A program made the position numbers and the translations under genes. A stretch of 64,000 nucleotides of DNA. Source: Naganishia liquefaciens (lineage: Eukaryota; Basidiomycota; Tremellomycetes; Filobasidiales; Filobasidiaceae). Positions 49,479-63,092 of the stretch are shown here, piece after piece. The DNA lies in the NCBI GenBank assembly GCA_013423385.1, contig BLZA01000043.1:186001-250000 (forward strand), written 5' to 3'. The first letter of the stretch is position 1. Every line of letters starts with the position of its first letter. The notes below the pieces were generated by a model. That model searched no databases. It saw nothing but the letters and a program-made list of their open reading frames with translations, and was not told where the DNA came from.

Positions 49479-52400
49479 TCAACGCCGTTCAGCTTGCGAT
49501 CGATAATCCAGTCGAGGTCCAGCCTGTTGAGCCGGATGGTTCAGTCCGAAGCGACTATCTCTCGGAGGCTGGTAACGGAATTGCGGATCAAGTATAATGT
49601 CACGTTCTGCCGGTTCAAGACCGCGAGGTCGTTCCTGGCATGCCCGAGGAGATCTGTCGCGATTGCCGACATTGTGACGTTTGAAGCCGAATTGACCCCT
49701 TTCAACAGCGATAGCTCGCTGATTTTGACGATCGTTTGCATTAACTGGGGAGTTCATAGGGGGTTGGCCAGGTCCGAATCCTCCACGGCGATCAATGGAT
49801 CCGAAAGACAGGGGTGACCGAGACATATTACTGTGAACCACCGGCGTGTCACGTTGACCGACGCGGTCATACTCGTTGAAGTTTGAGCCATGGGAAGAAC
49901 CAAACCTGGAAGAATTCGCCCGCAATTTCCTGTCATTGAGCTCGTGTTGTATGTCTCGTCTCATATCATTCCGAGTGCCGGCACCGTAATTTCCTGTTCC
50001 GGCCCTAACACGCGAAATCATGTCGCCGCCAAATACAGGTCGAGGCGCACTGTCGTCTCGGTGCCCATGAGAAGGCACCAAAGGAGGCGAGGGACTTGCA
50101 TTGCGTCGAGAGAGCCGTGATGAAGATTCACTATACAAGCTCAATTCCAATGCACGCAGCCTTTCCAGGTCAGCAATTTTCTGTTTCATTGCGGCAAGTT
50201 CTTGTTCAATGATGGACGAAGCAAACCTGGGGACGTCACCTGCGATGCGGGAATCTAATTCGGATCGAGCTGAATGATTGGACGGTCGGGAACTCGACGT
50301 CCGATCCGGTAGCGGCGCACTGTCGTCGGATCTGCCAGTAGCTGTGGGATAAGCCTCAAATGAACCCCGTCGACGCTCCAGCGAATCATCGTACTGTCTT
50401 TCCATAGCTCGCCGGGGTGCCGGGGAATGATTCCGTTGTCGATAACTTCGTGCTTCTTCCCTCGGTGGGCCTCGATCACGGTTTCTGGAGTCAGGATACA
50501 GGGCGTCGAGCGAAGCTCGATCGTAGTCCCTTCTGGCTTCAGTATGATACACTGAACCGGAACCTGAGTGCAGGATAGCATCATCAACGTGCCCGCCCAA
50601 CCGGGATGGCGAGTCTGCTTCGATCCTCTGTTCAGATGGTAATGGATTGCGGAAGTCGAGATTCGGCAAGGCGATGTCAAGCGGACGAGATGCTGGGCCT
50701 TGCGCTTCTGTGCCTTGCACTGCCATATTGTTCTCATTTGGCAGAGGCAATGTACCAGAGAATCGACGTAGAGCATTTGACGGTTGCGAAGGATTAGAGA
50801 CATGTGAGCCCTCCATCGATCCCTGAGCCGCAGATGTGTTGACGCTTCGCTGATTAGGTTCAACATGACCGACGTAACGGTAAGGAGGGGCGCCTCGAAT
50901 GTCATGAAGTGCGTCTAGCTCTGCGCGCAATGCCGCAGATCCGGGAGGTCTCCTTGACCCCAGTTCTCCGACCGTTTCAGGGCTCCTGAGAGGGACACTA
51001 AATTAGATTTAGCAATCAGCGAAGAGCCCAATGATCCCTTAAGTACGTACCGCCTCGATTGACTGATAATCGATCGACCGTCATCGGATTTGGCAGATAT
51101 AGATCTTCGTTCGAGTGTTCGGGGTTCAGGATGACCCCTGAGGTTGCGGCCGAGATTGGCAGTAGTTAAAGAAGGCAGAGACGTGGCAGATTGTACGAAT
51201 CTGGAATCAAGACGAGCTGCTGCGACATTGGGCAAAGGCGCTCCAAAGCGCGATTTCCGTGCTTTCGTGCTGGGCTGCGCATCAGGAGCATCCTTGTTCG
51301 ACTTGACAGCTCCATTGACTACCATTGGTGACCCAACTACACCAGAAGGCGATGTTTTGTCAATCGCGCTGGCTGGTGCACCTCGTTCTCCTGCTAGCAA
51401 ATCTCTGGATGAGCCTGAAGCGAGAGGCCCGCTTGACCGGGACGCAGACGACGTGAGCGGCTCATTTCTCAGTCTCGGAAGTGGCGGCTCTACACCTCCG
51501 CTGTTGCCGGGAATGATTCCGGAGCGAGACCCATGTGAGGAAACGATTTCGGGTTCCCTAAAGCGGTTGACGATTGGTTGCCTTGCCAGCGGACGATTAT
51601 GGGAATGCTGTTCATTCGATCTTCCGTCGTACTGGTGAGACGGGCTTCCATACCTATCTCGGCTGGGAGAGCGACGTCTAACCGCTTCTTCACGACTGAG
51701 TGGCCTTTGTTCTTGATCCCGGATATCTTCTTCATACCTGCCGTTATACTGCCCCCTCGGTGGAATGTCCGGCTCAGATCGTCGCCCAATCTGAGATGGC
51801 TCATTGTATCCTTGCTCGCGGCGAGGGAAACCATTAGAAAGCGGGTGATACCTGTTTTGATCTGACAAACGATCTTGTTCGGGAAACTGTCCACGCTCTT
51901 GGCCGAAGTAGCTCGCTGGCCTTGTTTGTCCTTCCCCACGGTCGATTTCTCTCACTCCACGCCTCGCATCCGCGTGCGAGTCGTTTCTTTGTCGCTTGAT
52001 ATCTCTTTCATCAGCTTCAAGGTTCCGAATGTTTCCGCTCTCGGCTGCACTCCGCTTGCTGCCAAAGCGGCTGATATTGGCAGCTTCGGATCCAGCTGTC
52101 CAGGAACGCGACGCTGGGATTGCATTGTTCTGCGAAAACCTGTTTGAAGAAGCATTCACAGAAGGAGCGTCCGAGATTCTAGATTGAAACGATGTGGTAG
52201 CATTTAGCGGACTGCTGTGGGGGTTTCTCTGGAAGCGCCCTCCTTGTTGATGATTTCGATTGAATCGCCCGAATACGCCTCCGGGAGATGAATTAGGTGT
52301 TTTGGCAACTTGAGCCAGAATGCTAGCGGCTCGCTCCTGTAGAGTGCGTGTGCAGTCGTCAAGACTGCTCGTTAAGGACGTGACCGGAGTCAAGCCTGCA

Positions 52401-53113
52401 ACTGAAGCAGTTTCCTTCACCTGAGACGCAGAAACAGTCAAGTCTTGAGCGGGCTCCTGAGGCGTAGCTTCAGTCGAGGATCCACCGTTGAGTATTTCCT
52501 CCTTGAGCGCACGAACGTTCTGCAGAACCCTTGCGGAAATAGGCGATGAATGACGAATTATCTCCGTGGGGTAGGATCCGCTCGCGTTATCTCGAAGAAA
52601 CGTCTCCCCTTCAAGATTCATCTCCATCTCCTCCGTGTCCACCTGTTGAGCGGATTCTAGAGCGTTTGTCGAATCTGCTGTCTTGCAACTCCCCCCGGTA
52701 ACGTCTACAGGATCAGATTCCATCAGGATTTCTGGTTCAGAGTCGGGATATGTCACAGTCACAGCCTTCCTGTTTCCGTTCGTCGCGGGCCTTGTCGAGC
52801 TGTAGGACAATCTTTCCTGAGTGCCCGGTCGAGATGATGGCGAAGAAGGCCCGCTGTTTTCCCCTTCTCGATTCCAGTAGTTCTGAGCTGCCCCCGACGT
52901 ATCCTCTCTCTGTCTTTGGGCCAGACCCTCGTCCCTCCGATTTGGCTCATTGAAGGATGGCGATCGGCTATTCTCTCGGAGGCCTACCTCTGCCATTTTG
53001 TCCAGACTGGCGGTACTGGGCATCTTGATATTCTCGATTTCACGCGGATCAATCAAGCGTGTGGCGACGGAAGCCCCTCTACCTCTTTTGAAAACCCTTT
53101 TCCTCGGTGGCAT
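49479..53113 (-). CDS. Large Ser/Arg-rich disordered protein, function unknown
   Basis: Two exons (51051-53113 and 49479-50997) with one 53-nt intron give 1,193 residues. I do not recognise it. The N-terminus is very basic (MPPRKRVFKRGRG). Most of the chain is rich in Ser, Arg, Pro, Asn and Gln with many RS, RD and RE pairs, such as SPSRDRYGSPSHQYDGR, which resembles the RS-like regions of RNA-processing factors. One coiled coil is visible near residue 910 (IIEQELAAMKQKIADLERL). No RRM or zinc finger is seen. Its nearly intron-free structure differs from most neighbours. An RNA- or chromatin-associated role is a guess from composition only. Confidence 0.7.
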
Positions 53114-53861
53114 TATCTTTGCAGGTACACTGTTGAACGAGCACTAATTTGATGTTCCAGCGTAAGCGAAATGAAACGAGAGGGAACCGGGGGGTTCTAA
53201 GTTGAGGTGCAAGAGTCAGCATTCTCTGCCTAGATGCGTTGAACCCAGAATATATCCCGGCTTACACCACCGTGTTCACGTCAACAGCAGTTTCTGGGGA
53301 GAAATGCTAGACGAAGAAAGGCATGGAACCGCTGAGGATGTGCTGTCAGAGTTGATGCCTTTGTTGCGATCTTTGAGGTCTACGCCGAGACCTAATTGAC
53401 GAAAGATAAGAAAGTCCATACTTCTTCTCAGCTTGAGGTGCGGAGAGAGCTTACGGGGGAGAAACCGAACAAGCTGGACGGAACAGCAGACCCGGACACA
53501 AGAAAGGAGATTTCGAGCAATCCAAACGACGTGTTCCCTGCCTTTAGGCTCGATGCGTGCTAGAATGGGGGGTGGGCAATTGCCTAGTGTTCTGTCAGAT
53601 TCCAAGCAAGATGTATCGGAGTATTGTCAAGAAGCAAGTCAGATATCCCAAGCCAGCGGCATCACGCCGTCAATGTTGCCAGAGAGTCCCCTTGATGAGC
53701 AACAGGCAGCAATTCGCAAGCAACGCGCCGCGCTTTGCTTCCGCCGCAATCGATTTCGCACGGCTCGCGGCGGGGGAGGCAGTTGACCTTGATGTGGTCT
53801 CTTGAGAATAACTAGCAATTTGTCTAGCACCTCATCCTCTTCTCCACAATCAACGTCCTCC
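53114..53861. other. Divergent intergenic region
   Basis: It lies between the Ser/Arg-rich gene and PRKRIP1. Open frames of 80-117 codons on both strands show no motif. The interval is long for two promoters and could hide a 5' exon of PRKRIP1. Confidence 0.45.
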
Positions 53862-54773
53862 ATGTCGGCCTCTCCCTCCATCAACAATGGCTCGGGCTCT
53901 CCTTCCGGCAGTACTCCGGTAAACAAGCACATTCTGACACCGCTGGAGCGACAAAGGCAACAGGTAAGCTCCTCGAGGTAAACGCCGCGAATGTTACGCT
54001 GATGATAATGTTATCGGATTTGCCAATTCCGTTCTCTGTCGTCTGTGGTTGCTTCTCCTAAAGCTCGAGAAACTGCTCAAGAATCCGGAAAAGGAAGTCG
54101 TGATTTCTGCGGGACCTAAAGAAAAGACGATCAGACCTCCGAGGGAGACGATGAAGAACGTGCAGGGTTCCTCCGCCGGTGTAAGTAATGGCATTGCCGT
54201 CGCCGCTTGTGCCCTTTGCTCATGCTTCTGGTCCGTTTTATAGGCAGGATCCGGTGAATTCCACGTCTACAAGCAGAGCCGTAGAAGAGAATACGAGCGG
54301 ATCAAGTTGATGGAGGACACGAACAAAGCTGTAAGCAGCTCTTTCGTCTGATGCTAATACAAGCAGCGATCTGAAGGCGGATTTCATCCTTACAGGAGCA
54401 AGAAGCTGCAGAGTTTGCAGCGCGTCAAAAAGCACGTCAAGAGGCCGCCGATGCCAAAACGTCCAAGAACCGAGCGCGGAGACAGAAGCGGAAAGCAGGA
54501 AAGGCGAATGGTGCTGGAAGTGATGCTCCAGCGTCAGGGAATGAGGGCACGAGCAAGGACGGCGAAGATTCGAAGCGAAGGAAGATTGGCTTGGGATCCA
54601 ATGCTGCAATGGGGAAGATGGTGTTCCGTCGTCCGGGGGAGGATAGTGATTTGGAGGAGGACGAAGCAGGGCCGAATGCTGAAAGTACTGCGAGTCGCGT
54701 GGCGGAGCCAGAGGTGCAGGACGTGCCGGTAGTGCACGACGACGGCAAGATCGTAATACATGACAGCGAATGA
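53862..54773 (+). CDS. PRKRIP1: PRKRIP1-like protein (DUF1168), spliceosome-associated
   Basis: Human PRKRIP1 binds double-stranded RNA and is found in the catalytic spliceosome. Four exons (53862-53963, 54064-54180, 54244-54330, 54396-54773) give 227 residues. The DUF1168 core is clear: LEKLLKNPEKEVVI, then RPPRETMKNVQGSSAGAGSG and EFHVYKQSRRREYERIKLM. A basic helix (KNRARRQKRKAGKA) and an acidic tail follow. The first intron is 100 nt, longer than most here. The 3' end converges on the NR2C2AP homologue with 155 bp between stops. Confidence 0.9.
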
Positions 54774-54928
54774 TCACTCGATAGCTGTTTAGGGCGTGGG
54801 TTGTAATGATATTATATGGGTAAATTACCCCAACCGCAACACAGCGAGTATATTTCTCAAGTACATGTTCCTCACTTGTGATATGATCTGGGCAGGATTG
54901 TTCCAGCCTGACCGCCCTACTTCCGTTC

Positions 54929-55669
54929 TTATCCTAGCAACTCGATATTGTAGACTACGATCCTGCCCCATGGGTCTGCACTCTTCTCGAATTCGATTCT
55001 GAACTCGCGTATCCAGTCTCTGTCGTCTTCAGGATTGACTGGACGCACAGGCGAGGCTGATTCTGAAAATGTTGGCGAGAGGGGATGCTGTTCGTCGTGA
55101 ACCGAATCGGCGAGGCCTTCCGGCATCGGGATCCTACAGCGAAAGGATCGTCAGCGAATATGATGGAAGGATATTACAAGGTCCTAGGTTGGCCGATGAC
55201 GGAGACCGTCTTTAAAACGTTTCACTCACTCGAATACCTGTCTTGCGTTCGAATCCTTGGGATACACCTTGCCTGCAAACGCCATACCTAGCTCCAGCGG
55301 TGTCTGACCTCCTGGTCTTGAAGCCGCTATGTACACGCTCGCTGTTGTTCCGGAGAAGCCGCCTTGAAACGTAAGAGCAAAGTGTGTCGCGGGTATGAGC
55401 TCTGACCAGCTCAGGTGTATTGTCTGCGGTAAACCCTGAAAACACATTCTGAAATGAGCCGCCCGGTCAAGGCTATCCGATGTCTCACTTGCCTGGGCAG
55501 ACGACCAACACGTCTCATCGCTACCATCGAGGAGATATTTCTTGCCAGAGCTCGAGTCGAGTGTCGAGCTGACCCTGTACCAAGAGAAGGGACCGTTAGA
55601 TGCGAGACGGCATCCAGCTGGAGATGGTACGAACTTGACCTTGCAGTCCTTGGGTATTATATTTTTCAT
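54929..55669 (-). CDS. NR2C2AP: NR2C2AP (TRA16) homologue
   Basis: Animal NR2C2AP is a small nuclear protein with a discoidin-like fold, described as a repressor of the TR4 receptor; its role in fungi is unknown. Three exons (55493-55669, 55230-55435, 54929-55133) give 195 residues. Shared features are YRVSSTLDSSSGKKYLLDG, DETCWSSAQGLPQTIHL, FALTFQGGFSG, and the ending DPWGRIVVYNIELLG. The first intron is GC-AG, and because it is in frame and open, an unspliced reading hides it. The N-terminus before YRVSS has no similarity, so the true start may differ from 55669. Confidence 0.85.
55436..55492 (-). other. GC-AG intron in the NR2C2AP homologue
   Basis: CAG|GCAAGT at the donor and TTTTCAG at the acceptor, with CTTGACC as a branch site. 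Its removal joins CWSSAQ to GLPQTIHL, as in animal relatives. It is 57 nt long with no stop, so reading through would insert 19 residues. Confidence 0.8.
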
Positions 55670-56166
55670 GGTCGAGCGAGAGACTCGACGTGATCTGAAT
55701 GGTAGACGAGAACGTCTCCTAATCAGTGGCGTTAGCTGTCAAGCGGAGGTGCGTTGCTGCCTTGATGTGTATGAATTGGCTGTCAGCAGGTTCTGTGCAA
55801 GAAGCCAGAGCAGAGCCACAGAGGTCTTAGGTCGACGATAAATGAATGCATTATGACGAATGAATTCTTTATTCCAGACATTTTTGCTGCCGCAGCGACT
55901 GTACCTCGATTGATGGCCCGTTATTCTCGCCCCGACAGCTGCTTCGGAATCGAGCTCTGGTAAATGCCCAGGAGGATCTGCGAAGTCTGGACCGAAGTCT
56001 CCCCCATTCATGGTATACGCTTAGAGAGCGGTAGTATACTCCCCGGAAGAGTACCTCATACGCGAATGGCACGGCATCGCTCACCAGAATCACTGTATTT
56101 ATACCGTTCGAGTCTATGGTAGGTACAACGCAAGTTCTACAACACCTCCCCCTTCCCTAGAAGCAA
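55670..56166. other. Intergenic, possible 5' sequence of the NR2C2AP gene
   Basis: A 90-codon minus-strand frame (55739-56011) is protein-like in places but lacks a motif and a clean splice to the next exon. It may be 5' UTR of the NR2C2AP gene or 3' UTR of MCM5. Confidence 0.4.
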
Positions 56167-59173
<3,007 letters not shown>

Positions 59174-59455
59174 GTTGGGGTGAACGACAGGTGAATGGGG
59201 GGCCTAGAGCGCTCTGGGAATCGAATGGGCGTCGGCTTGACCATCTAGCACATAGTGTATAGCTCGCTCGTAATTTAGCAGAGGAACATTGCAGCGCGTC
59301 GAAACGCGTGCAGACGACGGACGCGTCTCGCGTCTCGGGAAATGGCTGCGGCCGGAATGAGCTGTAAATCGAGATCGAGAGGGTGGCGGGCATTCGTGGA
59401 TGCGTTAGGGTATACCCCTTCACCGATTCTTTTGCATTCCATTTATTGCGCCAAC

Positions 59456-60620
59456 ATGTCGTCAACGCTCACGCTTTGCCCGCTCACCGTCGAGGGCAAG
59501 TAGAGGCTGGAACTGTTTTGAAGCACCGCCTTGACCGATTCATCGGGTCTACAGACATCCCCGCGGCCGATTCCCCCCAATTTGCCCACTTGCTCGATGG
59601 TTACTTTGCTCAGGGATTGGCGGTGATAGAGTCGCTACCGTGAGCTCTCTTGTACCGCGATCACGATCGACGCTTGAGCTTGCGATTACAGAACATGGCG
59701 CAAAAAATCGACCCATCACAGCCATACCGTACAGTCGTATGTCTTGCCAAAGGCTTCGTCCGGAGAATCCCATGCCAAGACTCGCACTTCATTACACCTG
59801 GACCCCGAGGAATACTGGGCTGGCAGGACAAGCTCACATGATATAAACAACGGCTCTAGTATCTCTGTTTACGAAGTCTTTCGCAATGGACTACTCATCA
59901 ATCATTCGGACCAAGAACGCCGGTATATTGAAAGCTGTATCGAGAGCGAGAGGCTGCAGGTCTTCCGTGAACGGGAGGCAGAGGGTTAGTGTGGGAAAAC
60001 CACGGAACCCTGCGGGACCCAAGCTGATGTCACTCCCATCAGTGTGGCGAATGACATACAAGACACCGTGAATATTCTTTCCCGCCGTCTGTGGCTCGAA
60101 CGGCTCGCTAACAGCAGTCTTATCACACCAGACCTCCGACCTCGCCCCGAACCTTTGTCTTTCTGCTGCTATGTCGCGAGCTGCAAACGGACACCGGCCG
60201 GAGATCTTTCATGAACATTTCCATTCCGTTTGACCACGCCACGGTACCGCCTGATCAAGGCGCCGAGAAAACCCGCGCACGCGGACGCTACGTATCTGTG
60301 GAATATGTTAGAGAAGTCGATGACGGAGAAAAGGTAGAGTGGTTGATGGCAACGTCGTCATTTGCCGGTGGTGAGTAGATTGCGGCTTGTGAGAGAAGGC
60401 GTCTTATCTTGCTTCGTCATTCAGGCGCAATTCCGCAATTCTTGACAAACATGAGTCTTCCCGGCAAGATCACCGAGGTGAGGTGGGGAGGGGCATTGCG
60501 TGACCAGCGTGCTTATCCCGCTGTTCTCCCCAGGACGTGCCTTCTTTCGTCGAATACGTCAATGCCAAGATGCCGGCCAGTGGCACCGCAAACGCCAGAG
60601 TATCAACGCTGACACTGTGA
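59456..60620 (+). CDS. DUF3074 (START-like) protein
   Basis: A fungal protein with the DUF3074 domain, which has a START/lipid-binding-like fold; its ligand is unknown. Seven exons (59456-59495, 59555-59639, 59692-59984, 60043-60067, 60132-60370, 60425-60477, 60534-60620) give 273 residues. Family marks are STHHSHTVQSYVLP, EYWAGRTSSHD, YEVFRNGLLINHS, VWRMTYKTPPPTSPRTFVFL, RSFMNISIPFDHATVP and GRYVSVEYVRE, ending with FLTNMSLPGKITEDVPSFV. Exon 4 is only 25 nt. The first intron appears to be GC-AG. The gene is divergent from MCM5 with 282 bp between start codons. Confidence 0.85.
59496..59554 (+). other. GC-AG intron in the DUF3074 gene
   Basis: Donor GAGG|GCAAGT, branch CCTTGACC, acceptor CTACAG. 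Reading through meets a stop codon after two codons, while splicing gives LTVEDIPAADSPQF and continues in frame through six further exons. Confidence 0.75.
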
Positions 60621-61963
60621 CTTTGCTCCGGCGCTGAGCTCTCCACGTCGGGAACCTGGCCTCGTGCGAACTCAAGCCAATAGCCACTCCGCTGAATTAG
60701 TGATACAGAGTCGGAGTTGACTCTAATCGCGTCGAGGGTGGCTGGGCCAGCAGCTGAGTCTATGTAATCTTTGAGTGGATATCACACGCTGCTCGGAATC
60801 AGCTTCTTCGAGCCTCGTTTAATTGCCGCGTGCCATCCTACTGAAACTGGCCATACTACTTTGATTTATCTCAATACATCTATAATCGTCCATCAATGTT
60901 GGTGAGACAATCCTGTGAAATAGGTTCCCAGGCGCTAAGATGGGGTGCGAAAGCATGCACTTTCTCTGGAGATTGGAACACCAGCGAAGCTTCTCAGTTG
61001 AGCTCTGAAGTTCACCTGCATGCCGCAATGCACTACCAAGTCTTCTCTGCCTGAAGATTCCACTGTCCAGTTGTAGGCGACTCGCGACGACCTATGCATC
61101 GCACAGAGCTTCTTCTCTCCGGCAAGACAGATATCATCGGGACGGAACGCGGCTGCATGCCTGGAACCATCGCGTCATGCGGTGAGCATTCCCCTCCCAA
61201 GGCAACCGATGGCGAAACGCCGTCCGGAGACCTTTCTAGTTTGTCACATTATCCTTGTCGACTAAGCTGTAGGTTTAAAACTTGCCATTGCGACGGATTG
61301 TCAGTAGTTTGGTGAAACTGTATAGCGCGAAGTTGCGAGATGCAAACTGCCAATATAAAAAGTCCAACGGTGGAAATTGACGTTCTCTTGACCTTTGAAC
61401 TCGATAGACCGTGCGGTCTGGATCCATACGGTACTTTTGTCGACTGTCGCGACATTGAAAGGGCCTTAGCTCTTTTCTGAAGCAAGTCTGATACCTGCGA
61501 GTTGTTCTTCTTCCCAAATCGATCCGTTTCTAACAAATGACCGCCAGCGGAGTCAAAACCACGTCAATAGGGAGCTTGAATGCGTAAACGGGACGAAATT
61601 TGGCTGAGCTGTGAGTCTCAAAGGCAGGAGAGATCGAATGGTTGGGAGCCAAAAAGGAAGAAAAGAACGCCAAAGCCTCGAGCTGAGCGACGAGTTTAAT
61701 CGGGGTCTTCTACTACTGCGATTCTCGAAGAAGGCTCTGATTTCACCAGCCAACGGTGATGTCTTTCTCGCACAGCTCCGCATTCTGAAGTAGCTACCTC
61801 AACCTAACAGTGACAAGGACAAGGATTTAGAGTAGGTCGTATGTCTGTCAGACCGCTCATGGAGCGCGAGAATATTGACAGCTGCTCCGTAAGCTTTGAT
61901 GTACCACCGTGAGCGGAGTTTTACATTTCTCTTGACTGCCAATCTGTCGTTAGGAGAACATAG
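60621..61963. other. Gene-poor region
   Basis: No gene is recognised in 1.3 kb. Open frames are under 100 codons with no motif. If the F-box paralogue remnant to the right once extended leftwards on the minus strand, I cannot recognise its body here, so it is either absent or too diverged to see. Confidence 0.5.
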
Positions 61964-62065
61964 TCAAGTTAGCTGATTCCTTCTAGATCGGTGTCGAGGC
62001 GCAGGAGTGGCAGGTGATTTGATGGCAGTACCAGTGTTGTTTCGCTGAATTGTTCTCTCCGTCAT
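61964..62065 (-). pseudogene. Truncated N-terminal copy of the F-box-like gene
   Basis: Thirty-three codons from the ATG at 62065 to a TGA. The first 25 align with the start of the gene at 14452: both begin M-A/T-E-K/R-T and both share the TPAP segment at residues 20-23. Similarity then ends abruptly, before the F-box. The preceding promoter is also shared. It is most likely a broken paralogue. Confidence 0.7.
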
Positions 62066-62320
62066 TTTGATGATAGCAGGCGTATCAAGGGAATGTAAAT
62101 GCGAAATGGCGAGCGCAAGAATCATAAGCATTCTAGACGATCAAAATTGGGTTATGGAGAGATCAGAAAGGAGCAAGGTGATGATGAATGAACCTCCTAT
62201 CCACTCGAGCAGGACCACCTTCGCTTCAGCGCGCGGAAGCATATCTTGTATAAAGTTGGTTCTTTGTCTATCCATTTACACCTGCTTAAGGTGGTTTCAG
62301 AAACAGATCTAGAGAATACG
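62066..62320. repeat. Promoter copy B of an inverted dispersed duplication
   Basis: Plus-strand sequence that matches the reverse complement of 14190-14451. It contains ACACCTGCTTAAGGTGGTTTCA-like sequence, TTGGTTCTTTGTCTAT and GCGAGCGCAAGAAT. It lies directly upstream (minus strand) of the truncated F-box-like remnant. Confidence 0.8.
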
Positions 62321-63092
62321 GAAGATCTCTACCACACGATTCGAACAGGAGAGCAAGGCTTACATTGTCGCTCGAGGCAGAGTAGAGAAGATGCATCGGG
62401 AGAGCATAAGTGCTCTTCTTGGACAAAGTGTCTTGTAGAATGGTTGCTCTTGTTTCAGTGAGTAGTGACAGCCGTCAATTCACGTGATCACTACGATTCA
62501 GCGTGAAGAGAGTAAGAGGCTTTTGGCGAAAGTTGACTCTTTTCGTACTTTGCGGATGCAGGGTACACCTCTCATCTTTTCCTCTCGAGAATCGAGTATC
62601 AAACGGACTGGGGAGTGTGGTAACTCCTCAAAGTCTCCCTCCAACTGAGCAGCTATTTACGATGAAATGACCGCGGCATATGGTATGATTTCTTTCTTAT
62701 CTTTCGTTTTCAATCTGGGTTTCGCGTTCTTCTCTAGAGGTTCGCTTCGAAGGCTAATACAGTGGGCTCTGCAGACCACAATCTGCATGTGAATACTGCC
62801 TAGATCCGCGACGTTCACATAAATTTACATAGTTGCAAAAGCCAACGCTGGTCATTCGCGCTCATCACGGCGGCCGGGCTTGGCATCCAGTCTTTCGGCA
62901 TCTTCAGGATACTCTTTGCTCATTTCTGCATTTAGCTGCGATGGGCAAGCGTGCAACCTCTTCCAATTCGTGCAACCTCTCCCACCGAATGTAACGGTTG
63001 TCTGCATGTCCCATGTGCCACTCTCTTGTGTTTTTGGCGCTTCTAGGCCGTTGGTCTGCCTGCAAACTCGTCTGCGCTCTTCTCTATATAAA
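62321..63092. other. Intergenic, no gene recognised
   Basis: This contains the 3' flank of the gene at the right edge. The 207-codon minus-strand frame that starts at 63475 overlaps that gene in another frame and is taken as a shadow. Confidence 0.5.
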
